From Ustilago trichophora (taxonomy: Eukaryota > Basidiomycota > Ustilaginomycetes > Ustilaginales > Ustilaginaceae), in the NCBI GenBank assembly GCA_900323505.1, contig OOIN01000043.1, forward strand, positions 186,001-250,000: a stretch of DNA of 64,000 nucleotides, in the 5' to 3' direction. Positions 11,480-21,832 of this stretch are shown here, in pieces. Position 1 is the first letter of the stretch. Every line of letters begins with the position of its first letter. Below the pieces are notes generated by a model. That model did not search any database. It worked only from the letters and a program-made list of their open reading frames with translations, and had not been told where the DNA came from. The position numbers were made by a program, and so were the translations under genes.

Positions 11480-11501
11480 AGAGAGAGAGAGAGAGAGAGA
11501 A
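11480..11501 (+). repeat. (GA)n microsatellite
   Basis: Eleven or so GA dinucleotides in the non-coding region upstream of the WOPR gene. Confidence 0.85.
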
Positions 11502-12350
11502 AAGGAAAAGACGGGTCTGATCGGTGTTGATCCAAGGTGAAGGTGACAGACCATCTTGAGGATCACTGCTTGTCGAGAGTGAGCATGTTGGATCGGCGGT
11601 CTTGCAGAAGTGCAGCCGGCGCACGAACGCAGACGACACTCAAAGGACAGCCCTTGACATCATCGTTTTGTCGAAAGAGTCGAATTCACTCTCGCAGTCA
11701 CTACTGTGTTTTGTGCTGCAAAAGGTCCACGACAGGGCTTACCACTTCAATCCGTCGGCCTTTCCGAGCGAGCGGCAATACGTCGAAGCGGCAATGGTCC
11801 CGACTGAAATTACATCCTCCCACGCTCTTGCCCTTCTTCCTTGGACTTTTTGTTTGACCATCCACAAAGCATACTCTATCTATTGGAACCAGAGCACAAA
11901 AGCATGCCCTCGAGCATTACAGACAAGAGACATGACTCTTATGCAACTTGGTGAGCCCAGACATGCATAAAATCGGAGGTCTCGCCGATCCGATTCTGGC
12001 TCATTTGGGCGGTCTTCGCAGGCTTGTTTTTTCTTGGCTATTTTTTCTTTTTTTTTCTGAAATTTGGACGAGTCGATAGCAGCAGCCAGATCTTGCGCAA
12101 TGGGTCCCTGACGAGGCAGAGGCATTTATGAAGGAAAGCCAACGGCCGAGCCGAGTGGAGCCAAGCAGAGCCGGAATCACGGAACGCTTTCGACCGGTCT
12201 GGTGCAAGCAAGCAGGAAGGCAAGCAAGCGAGAGAGGTGCTGCTGCTCGGCCGCGGTAGCGGTAGCCAGCTGCACCTACATCAGACGTGCTGGAAATAAG
12301 TTGAGCTGCATTCATCGCAGACGCATTTAGAGTCGTACCAAACGCACTGG

Positions 12351-12387
12351 TACAGTACAGTACTGTACTGTACTGTACTGCACAGTA
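12351..12387. repeat. TACAG/TACTG palindromic array
   Basis: TACAG units followed by TACTG units, then GCACAGTAGA. Positions 12351-12372 form a perfect inverted repeat of 22 bases (centre between 12361 and 12362). The same pentamer-based element recurs in many intergenic regions of the window. Confidence 0.9.
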
Positions 12388-14211
12388 GATTGTACACTCT
12401 CAAGCTTGAGTTTCCTTTTGCTGCCCAACACCGTCCAATCATGCTGGTACAACCTTGACAGGCTCTGAGAATAACATTCCGAGCTGCCGCTCTATGGACC
12501 CTGTCTGCTGTATGAAAGGTCGCGGCTCTCCAAGTGCCAAAAATTCATGCCGACATTTTCCAACGGCGAGAGTGCTCAACAAGAGTCCATGCAGTATACT
12601 GTAGCTAGCATATGGATGGATCTTGTCCTAAAACTCCTCAGATCGTCACTCGTGGTCGACCTCGGACGAACGACGGATGTAATACGGCTGAAATAACCTG
12701 CAGCCGTCAGTGCCGTTGGTCGATGATGTTGAAAATTGCTCCGGTGCGCGGTGAAACAGACCTGAAAACGCTTCATTGTTCTTGCGCAACCTTTATGCCG
12801 TGCGTGGGATGGTCTTGATGGCTCCTTCTCTCGGAATCTGTCGAGAAACTGTGCCTTTGGCAGGGTCGTTGCTTGCCGAGGCTCTTTCTTGATTGTTGGG
12901 TGGTGACGGTGATAGTAGATGCTCTAATTGACCTCGCTACGGTTTTGTATGCGAAACGGATTCGGCACGATCCGACATCGAGCCCTGCTGCTGCCTTGCC
13001 TCCTTTTTTCAATCTTGCTCTTTGCTGCTTATGGTGTATTAGGAAGCCTCGATTCTGTGTCGTTGGAAGATCAGATTGATTGTTCAGACTGTACGCTTGT
13101 ATAGTACTGCTTGTTGGCTATGCATGCAAAGAGAACTTGGCATTGTACCAGGAACCTCTTGATGCCTTCATTGTTCGACCGCGTATGGTCACCACGGGAG
13201 GTTTTTCTTTTTTGGCGGCTAGATTGTCGTCAACCTTCCCCTACCGTCTAGCCTTGCGACAGCCACCTGTCAATTCCGCTGTTCATTCGTGTCACACGGT
13301 TGATTTCCGTCAACATGATGGAAGCAAGCGTCGCTTCGACACACTTGGGCCTGACCTTCTGAGCTTCGACAAGATGTCGCATCCCGGAATTCACAAGGCT
13401 GCGCGCACGGCCGCTTTTGCAGGACAAGCCTCTTTTCTTCTTCATTTTGGTAGACTTGTCTTTTTCTTTTTTAAGGAAAATAATGTAAAAACTAAAAACT
13501 AAAATCCTGCCGCCATGTCTGCTGTCTGCTGTCTGTGTCTGTCTGTTCGGATTGGCTCCGACAACATCATCCGCATGGTGCTTCGGAGACACTCAAATGG
13601 CTTGGCCGTGATCATAGCAAATCAAATCAACCGGAAGATATGTGCCATCTTCCTCATCAGCCGCTACTCCCGAACGGATCTTGTCAGCGGCAATGTATCG
13701 AAAATGATTGTGACTTTGAAGTGAGAGCGGTGTAAATTACCAACTCTGGTAAGTCAGAGAGCAATGAAAAGAGAAAAACAAGACAGCATGGATGATGCAT
13801 GGATGGATGGGCTACAATTTGGCAGCAGCTGGGTTAGAAACGCCGATTGGCCTTGCATGTTGAGACGGACCGAGACAAGCAGACCTTTTGATTGACCGCT
13901 CACCTCTTTTTTTTGTTTTTAATTTATTTTTGTGTGTGCGCTGTTTCGACCTCCGACCTAGCGCCGATGGAGTGCTGCACAATTGTACAGGACGTCTGTC
14001 TCTCTTTTGCTCTTTGCGTTTGCTGTTTTTTCTACTTTCCTGTCGTATAACGTTTGATGGCTGGCTCATCTGATACCGTGCTTTCCTGCCAACTCGCTGG
14101 CTGGTTGTGTTTCGTCGCTTTCTCCGCTCGTCCTTGATTCTGTTGTGATGACCAACAACTCCGACCTTTTTCTCCTTTTGACAGCAACAGCTTCTCCATG
14201 GTCGCACACAC

Positions 14212-14215
<4 letters not shown>

Positions 14216-14281
<66 letters not shown>
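14216..14281 (+). repeat. (CT)33 microsatellite
   Basis: Uninterrupted CT dinucleotides for 66 bases, followed by a TG-rich stretch and a TACTGTA cluster (14321-14347). It marks the beginning of the C/T-rich block upstream of the WOPR gene. Translated frames through it on both strands (Ser-Leu or Arg-Glu repeats) are artefacts. Confidence 0.95.
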
Positions 14282-14284
<3 letters not shown>

Positions 14285-15482
14285 GCCACCGGTGTTTGTG
14301 TTTGTGTGTGTGCGTGTGTGCACTGTACTGCACAGTACTGTACTGTATCTCCTCTCCTCAAGAGTTCTACTATACAGCCCAAGTTGATCGCGCTTGCTTG
14401 GCCGTCCCTTCCGAAAACGTTCTTGGCTTCTCCCATCACACAAGGCGCGATTGCCGAATTCCGTTTTCCTGTGCGTCGCTTGATCCTCTCTTCTGGGTCC
14501 ATTGGGCGATTGCTTTTGCTTGTCAAGGTCGAGACTGCTTCCTTTGCCTCCTTTACATGGCCATTTGGCTGCCCCTCTTGCCCTCTCCCCTCGTCTCCCT
14601 CCTTGTTCTTCTTCTCCTCCTCCTCCTCCTGCTACCCTTCTTTCCTTAACAAAGGCCTGATCTGGTCCGCTTTCATACCACTGCATCGTTGGATTCTTTG
14701 CTTTCCTCCCCTCTTGACCTCTTTCGTCGCTTCCGTCCTCTTTTTTTTTCTCCCCCCTCTTCCCGCCTTTTCTGATCCTCGACTAGCCTAGTCGATCAAC
14801 TGTGCATTTCGAATCGACTCTCTCTCAGTCTTGGCAATAGATTGCAGAGGATCCTCGACATACGATCCAGCTGCACCTTGCTCCCGTCTGTCTCTTCCAC
14901 CATATCCTTGCTTCTTGGTCACCGCTCCATTGTCACGCAGCCTAAACCTTCATTCGCTTTGGCGAGTCTGTCAGCAAATTCAAAGGCAAACAGGACAACA
15001 CGACGCCACTCTTCCAGGTCTTCCAACTTCATTTGCCATCCTAATCGAACGTCGATCTCTTTTTTTTCTCTGCGTTTTCGGTCAAGCTGCCCCACAAAAC
15101 AGGCACAGGCACACAATCACTACACTCAGGCGCACGCTCCTTCTCCCCTCGCAAGCAATGCCTTCTCCGTAGACAGGCCCGATGTTCACCCCGTCAGCCT
15201 CTGACTCAAACTCTCGGTCACCTTTGCCTGTCCATCTGGCACTCACGGTTTTCACTTGACGGTCCAGGTTCCGCCACTCTCGTCACTCAAACGACCTCGA
15301 ATCAGATACAGAAGCGGAGCTGCCTCATTTTGCATTCCACTTCAACTACCAAGCATAAACGCTCGGCCTCTTTTCACCTCACTCTCCGATCAGGGCGCCG
15401 GACGCGTATCAAACATTGTGACACTATCCCGGTGCAGCCTAGCTCGACTATTCAACGCTCGCTCACCGATCTCTTGCATCTC

Positions 15483-15555
15483 GTAAGTAGCAACACACCA
15501 GCAGGCACCGACATCGAACCAGGCGCTCCTCTCTCTTTGCATCCACGCTGTGCAG
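15483..15555 (+). other. Possible 5' leader intron of the WOPR gene
   Basis: A good donor (TCGTAAGT) at 15483 and a pyrimidine-preceded TGTGCAG acceptor ending at 15555 delimit 73 bases, within the intron size range of this window. No strong branch-point sequence is evident and no flanking coding exon is recognisable, so this is only a candidate leader intron. Confidence 0.25.
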
Positions 15556-18445
15556 ATGCAGTCGACGTCTTGCGCCGGGACGGATACAATCTGGGCAGTC
15601 TTGATGCCTACGACTTCAGCATGTGGAATACCAACCTCGTGCAGGGAACATCGTTGGTGCCGCGCTTCTCGCGAGGCACTGGGCCAAGCCAAGGCCGGCG
15701 ATGAACGATATGATGGAGGTCGAAGAGGAACGTCTCGTTACAAAGAAAGGGATTGGCATCGGGGCTCACAAAGGGATCCGGCGCTGCCAGGAGCCTGGAC
15801 AGATGCCACGCTTCCGTCATAACCAGCTGCCAAACCGACGATGGGGCATGCGAGAAGGCAAAAAAGTTACCAGTGCAGTCTGTGTGACACTAAGGCTTGA
15901 CCATGCTGACATCGCATCCCCTTCCTTCCCGTTACTTCCATCTGCCAACAGTTCCGCAACAGCAGACGCATCTCAGCATCAAGCATTGTATCATACCGTC
16001 TTCGCATCAATCTCTGCAGGCTCTCTTTTCCTTCATTAGGGCGTAGAACTCCTCCCCTCTTTACACATTCCAAGACTCAAATCACTCTCTGCTCTCACAC
16101 ATACCACTGCCAATCTTTTGACTGGCTATCGTATTGTGGCGAATCCCCGCTGTGGCTAGTCCTTTTTATCGCACTTCAAGTGGGTTGGTTGCTCAAGCCT
16201 TTGCTCTCCCGCGTGGTCGGATCCGACGATCGTTAGCTCATCTTGCACCTCAAGCTGCAGGCCAACGCAATTCCGCCGTGGAAGCTTCCTTCTTCATTTC
16301 ACCACCAACCGCACTTACCATCTGCAGCTACACGACAATCGGCTAGAACGGCGGCGCTCCATCTTGCTCACAACCCTCTCAGGGCACGTTCCAATCCGAC
16401 GGGTTCACGCGTCTTTTTCTTTTGCCCACGAAACTCAACTTCATTTCATCTATCAAGGTTGTGTCGCTGCTCGAACCTTAACTTTTACCGCATCCTACTC
16501 CGTCTTGGCTCGGACCCTTCTGGCCCTTTCCTTCATTCATTCGCCTTTGCATCGCGCTTGTTGGAGCTTGTTGCCACGAACCATCCAGCCAGCCAGGCAG
16601 CCAGGCAGAAACTCAGCCAAGTCTTTTTCGGCAGCATCCCTGCACGGTCCCACCAAACCATCGTGCTCAACATCGCATCGGCGCTTGCTTGTGTGTCACC
16701 TTTGTCACACTGGGGCAGCAGCTTCGTTAGTACACGAAAGGATCGCCTTCGGTGCATTTTCAGGCTAACAGGTTAGCTTCGGATCAGCCAATCAACGTTC
16801 GGCAACAACTGCGGCTGCGAATAGAGAGGAACAGAGACAAGGCAAAGTTCTTGAACTAGCTCGTCTTACCGCGTGCTTTTCTCTCGCCCGATCAAGTCCT
16901 CCTCGTTCCACCGCAAAACACCTGGACGACCACGACCTAACCTTGACGCTCAGTTCAGAGCCTTTTCGACAAAGCCGGCGGGGCACATTTGGCTTCCTCC
17001 CAGTGCGATCCATACTTCAAAGGTGCACAAGACGAGCCCCAAATCCGACTTTTCCTTGGAGAGAATCGCGCTGGCTCGACCTCGAATAATCGATCATCAC
17101 TTCATATCCAGCCCGCGGCATACCACTGCAGTCCATGTCTGCACTGTGAAAAGGTACACAGCCTCTCAGAACCGCAGCCCAGCGCCACACGACTCTAGCG
17201 TGCTGTACCAGGCATCGCGCCGCTGCTCCGCACGGAACCTTGACCTCCGATCTTCACTTCACATCGCGCCGAACGCTTGATTGCCGCTCTATTCAGCGGT
17301 GCTTGCAGCTCATCCATCCTTGGCTCGATTGTGCATCGCTCCGAAAGCCGGGAGGTCCATCGTGGGAAAAGCAACGTTGCCAGCAGTTGAGCGTCCAGCA
17401 CATCAACGCCGAGCTCGCCGAATCTCTCGCCCCATTGTCCTTGGCGGGCTCTGCACCATTGGCTGCGCTGAACCGCGCCTCTGTTACATTGCAGACGTGT
17501 GACCTTCCTGCACAAAAGCTGCGTCTCGAGCTCGATTGTTCGACGACGCGTACAACTCCAAAAAAACTCAATTCGGCCAATACCGCATCCTGTGCCACGG
17601 CCGAGCTTAAGCTTGTGAGGCGCAACCTTGACTCTACTCGTACGCGCACACCAAAAACAGAACACGTCGTCGTCGTACTTGCACACAGACCAGTCTTGCC
17701 CAAACCTTGATCTGCTTGATCTTTCCGAGGCTACACGCACAGAGCGTAACTCTGCGCTCCTCGTCGTACTTCAGGCGTCTCATCACTACGGCGATACTCG
17801 GCATCACGCACCAATCTCTCCGTCCACGCCTTCGGAGATAGACCCAATCCAGTGGTACTCGCTCAGCCCCGCTTCTTGGCCGGCAGAGCTCCCTTTTGTT
17901 GCCGCACAATCCATATCACGCGGTCCCACCCTCTGGGGTTGTCTTTTGTGACATCCTGCTCTTGCAGAGCGATCAGCACATCGTCAGCCACTTGGCTCTC
18001 CGTCGGCTTCCTTCTTGAAAGCGCTCCAACGACGAGTCTATCCTGACACAAGGTTGTCGCTCGACTTCGATCCATCGGTTGACCGGCGTTGTGAGAAGAC
18101 CGAAATCACCCTTGCTCTCGTCTTGATCCCCACTCGACCTGGTATCTTGAATCTTTCCAGCATCACGAGCCATCTTGCCCGTAGTACTCGACTGACAGGG
18201 AACGTCTCTCTTTCTTCCATCAAGACCTGCGTCGGCCTCCGTCACGCTGTTGTATCTCCTGATTCTGTGCGACGCTTGATCTTTTTGCGCATCTCTACCA
18301 TCCGAATCACGACGCAAAGGCCATATCTAGGCATCGATCTTCGCCCAAGTGTCTCTTGCTCCGTCTTCTTCCTCGTCCTCCACTTTCAACATTGCCGCAG
18401 CGCTCGTCTCAATCGACACACCATCCAACACGGCAGCAAACGAAG

Positions 18446-21152
18446 ATGGGCTCGCAGCAAGTCGCTACCTTCCAAGGATACGTGTAAGTGGATTCAGTCC
18501 AGATCCCGCTTCCATTCTGCTTGCCATTGCACTGTTTTGACACCACTATCTTCTATCTCTCTCTCTCTCTCTCTCTTTCTCGTTCGTCTCTGCCTTTGTT
18601 TCAACAGCCACTCGACTCGAGATGCCTTGCTCATCTTTGAGGCGGTGAGGCGCGGCGTCTTGCCTAAAATCACACGACGTCTTCGCGATGATGAGCGCAA
18701 ACTGATCAAGAGTGGCACCATCTTTGTATTTGACGAGGTCGAGTCCAGCATCAAGAGGTGGACTGATGGGATGATCTGGAGTCCGAGTCGAATTCTGAAC
18801 AACTTCCTCGTGTATCGTGAAGTAGAGAAGAAAGACCCGAAACCAGCGCCCGACCAGCCCGCCTTCGCCACGACCCACTCCAACTACGCAATGCAGGGTG
18901 GCGCGCTCAACGGCAGCGGCGGCAATAGCAGTCATTCAGCTCAGCACTCGTCGGTCCGCTCTGTGCCTCTTACTCTGATGCCCAACGCGATGGATGCCGA
19001 GGGACAAATGATGCACTACAAGCAGGAACCTACTGGATACCACTCGCTCGAAGGCGTCGCCTCCTCTTCCAACGCCGTCTATTCCGACCAAGACGGCTTC
19101 TTTGGCAATCATCCTCACCAGACACACTCCACACACGCGCCGACGCATGCGCAAGCAGCTGGGCTTGTGGGTTTGATGGACGAGGGCGCTGCATCAACGT
19201 TAGCGGTCAAGCGCGAGGCGGCCGAGCTCGACAGGACGATCGTCGGCAGTTTGACGAGCAGCTATCCCTTCGTGCGCGACGGACTCTGCAAAAAGACGAT
19301 CTCCATACAGGTCGAGGGATCGACGCAGCACCTCATCTCTTACTACAAGATCGACGATGTCCACAATGGACGCTTGGCGATTCCCTCCAGCCTGCCAGAG
19401 ATCTCATCTCTCAGCATCTCGCCCATGTTCTTGAACAAGAGCAACTTCCGTTATCCACCCATTGTCGAGATCGGTCCAGATGGCTTGCCAAGATACGTCG
19501 GCGAGTCAACCGACAACGCCATGCGTGCATCGGGGCATGTTAGTAGCGGCAACGATAGCTACTCTTCTGGGTCTGAAGCGAGGCATGATGGGCTCGGTCG
19601 AGCAGCTAGTCGTTCGTTGTCCATCTATACGCCAGCGCTTCCCTCGGATTCGGGCCATACGGATCTCTACACCAACCGTTATCCACACCAGATCGGTGGT
19701 GATGGCATGCTTCCTACGTCAGCCACCTTGCCCTCCTCGTCGACGTCTTCATTGCCGTACCGAAGTCGGCGCTCGTCGGATGCTCCACGTAGGCGAGCCA
19801 ACTCACGTTACGAGCCATACCAATCGGCAGCAAATCTTGGTCATGGCATGTTACCCACTCAACTCTATTCCAACACTCCACTCATGGATCATGGCCCTGT
19901 ATCGCCATCAGGTCGACGGCCGTTTTACGGGTCCTCTCGAGCGTACGGTGAGCCTGAGCAGATGCATGCTTCCGAGCATGCGTCTTTTGGCGTGCAACGT
20001 CAGGATGCGGGCTTCTTTGGGATCGGGCAGATGGGTCAGAATGGCGCTCTACATCCGGGTCATCTCGACCAGCAGCATCCGTCGATGGAACAGGTCGATC
20101 AGCATAACAACATGCAGCAGTCCTTTCAAACCGGGGCCCTGATGCCCATGGTCCCCAGTCAACCTACTCGCAACAACGTCGGATACTCTGCGAGCAACGA
20201 CTTTATGCATGGCAGATCCGAAGCCGTAGGCATGAAACAGGAACAAGTGGACCCCTTTCACTTTTCTTCGCGCCTCACGAGAGGAAGCTGGGACTCGAAT
20301 CAGCCAAGTCACTCCAACTCGTTTGTGCACAACCTTCAACAACCCCCAGCAACCAGTCAGGGATTGACAGCGATTCCGATTCACAGCCAGTCCAATTTTG
20401 GCGGGCCTGTGTATGGGCGCTTGGCCGGGTCTCCACCCAACACGAGCTCGTCTCACGACAGTCGTCACTCGTACTTTGGCAGCGGCGGTGGTCAGGCATC
20501 AGGACGCATTGAGGAGCTGGTCGACGGCGTGCATCCACCTGCCGCCACTCGGCTTGAGGACGCAAGCTATTCGTCGCGACCAATCTCGCGTGCTGGAGAA
20601 GGGGGCTACACGGGCGATCTGGACTCGGCAGGCATGGTGAGGACAGGAGCATTGGAGGCTCTGCAAGTGCACTCAGACCCTACAAGTCCATATCCGAGAT
20701 CCCATCACCACCACCCACAGCATCAGCAGCAACAGCAGCAACAGCAAATAATCGGAAACGAGGCTTCTGGTTTTGACGGCTACGGCAGGCCTGGAAACGA
20801 GGTGGAAGGACAGCAGCAGTCTTTTTATCCTCAGCAAACGTCTCACCCGGCTACGGAGCATGACAATGTCCAATTGGATCAGCAGGCCTTTGGTCGACAT
20901 GCGCAAGACGGCTACGCACCGACACATCCATATCCTTCCAACGAGGTGGGTGCCACTTCGACTCACAATGAGCAGGCGTGGTCGTCGGATGCCGTTCCAG
21001 AGGGCAACAATGCCAATCCATCCTTCTCATCTCGCCCCGGCACATCGCACGATCAGGGATACCACCACCAGTATCGCAGTGAAGCCGGCGATGCCAACGC
21101 CACGGATGACTCGGGGTTGGAAAAGGTAATGTTGACCAGGCCCACCACATGA
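18446..21152 (+). CDS. WOPR-domain (Gti1/Pac2 family) transcription factor, two exons
   Basis: Exons 18446-18483 and 18608-21152 give 860 residues; the 124-base intron has GTAAGT and CAACAG borders and an internal CT run. Exon 1 encodes MGSQQVATFQGYV and joins to HSTRDALLIFEAVRRGVLPK, completing the first WOPR motif (to about residue 90, with IKRWTDGMIWSPSRILNNFLVYRE). The second WOPR motif lies near residues 228-310 (KKTISIQVEGSTQHLISYYKIDD, NGRLAIPSSLPE, FRYPPIVEIGPDG). The remainder is Ser/His/Gln-rich. WOPR proteins bind DNA and act as master switches of morphology, sporulation or virulence (Wor1, Ryp1, Sge1; Ros1 and Pac2 in smuts). The WSPSRILNNFLVYRE wording looks more Pac2-like, but I cannot settle the subfamily. 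It stands behind an exceptionally long upstream region. Confidence 0.93.
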
Positions 21153-21518
21153 GCACGTCAACGAACTTTAGCGCCACGAGCTCCGAATCAGCATCGATCG
21201 TACAATCAAGTCTTGTGTTTTCTCTTTGTATGAATAGCAACGTCTCTGCAAGCAATTGTCTTATCCCCATTGCTGTGTGTTCCGCTCTGATTTCTTTGTG
21301 ATTTGTCGTCAGTCGTGCGTACTGCCTTATGAGAGAGGTTGCACCAAGAATTCTGCGATGACTGTCGACAGGTCATTGTCTTCTTTCCAGCATCGCTCAC
21401 ACCTCATTGAGAAGCTGCTTTCTATGGCAGCGAGTCAGATGGCTCCATCTAGGCGCGACTCAACTCTTCGCGACGCTTTTTCCTTTTCTTTTTCTTCTTG
21501 TTTTTTCCTTTTTTTTCT

Positions 21519-21550
<32 letters not shown>

Positions 21551-21832
21551 GGTGTCATTCTTTCGGGCGAGAAATCTCATTCGCGAGTGAGTGTGAGACT
21601 GTGGAAAACATGCTTCTCGTCGCAGATCTGCTCTTCCACCACCATCATCTCGATCGATCTCGACACTCGACGTCGCTTTCTCAGCTGCATTCGGGGATTG
21701 TTTGTGCTTTGCACACGTCGCACAGCATAATTGCTTCCTCACCGTCCTTTCCCCTGACCCGCTGATCGACTGCACGTATTCGACGGATATTCTTCAGCAT
21801 CACGGCTACTTCGCTTTAGGAGTTGATTCGAG
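21153..21832 (+). promoter_or_regulatory. Intergenic region upstream of EAF1
   Basis: WOPR 3' flank, then a T-rich promoter. The stretch 21481-21550 is almost pure pyrimidine and ends in a run of 29 T (21522-21550), about 280 bases before the EAF1 start. No gene was seen. Confidence 0.6.
21522..21550 (+). repeat. Poly(T) tract (T29)
   Basis: Homopolymer of 29 T in the EAF1 upstream region; probably a nucleosome-excluding promoter element. Confidence 0.9.

Larger units (their letters stand above)
8621..18445 (+). promoter_or_regulatory. Very long upstream region of the WOPR gene; no convincing gene
   Basis: Nearly 10 kb without a recognisable protein or RNA gene on either strand. The first 5.5 kb (8621-14150) is of mixed composition with small GA, GGCAT and GGAT repeats and TACTGTA-type elements at 12351-12387 and 12597-12603. 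From about 14160 to the WOPR start the + strand is strongly pyrimidine-rich (CT/TC runs), like leader sequence, and contains a (CT)33 array, further TACTGTA elements and many small open frames. The longest frame in the first part is a 233-codon one on the minus strand (9966-10667) that starts with GTG and resembles nothing I know. I read the whole block as promoter plus a long 5' leader of the WOPR gene, possibly with non-coding transcripts; this is inference. Confidence 0.6.

Noticed and set aside
14066..14791. Open frames of about 200 codons on both strands around (CT)33
   Set aside because: Created by the dinucleotide repeat (Ser-Leu or Arg-Glu repeats), no conserved sequence.
16478..16486. 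TTAACTTTT, reminiscent of a WOPR-binding sequence, considered as autoregulatory site
   Set aside because: Single imperfect match in about 10 kb; not distinguishable from chance.
18015..18607. Open frame continuous with the WOPR gene, suggesting a longer N-terminus
   Set aside because: It has no ATG, runs through the intron, and splicing ATG 18446 to 18608 gives the conserved WOPR start FQGYVHSTRDALL.
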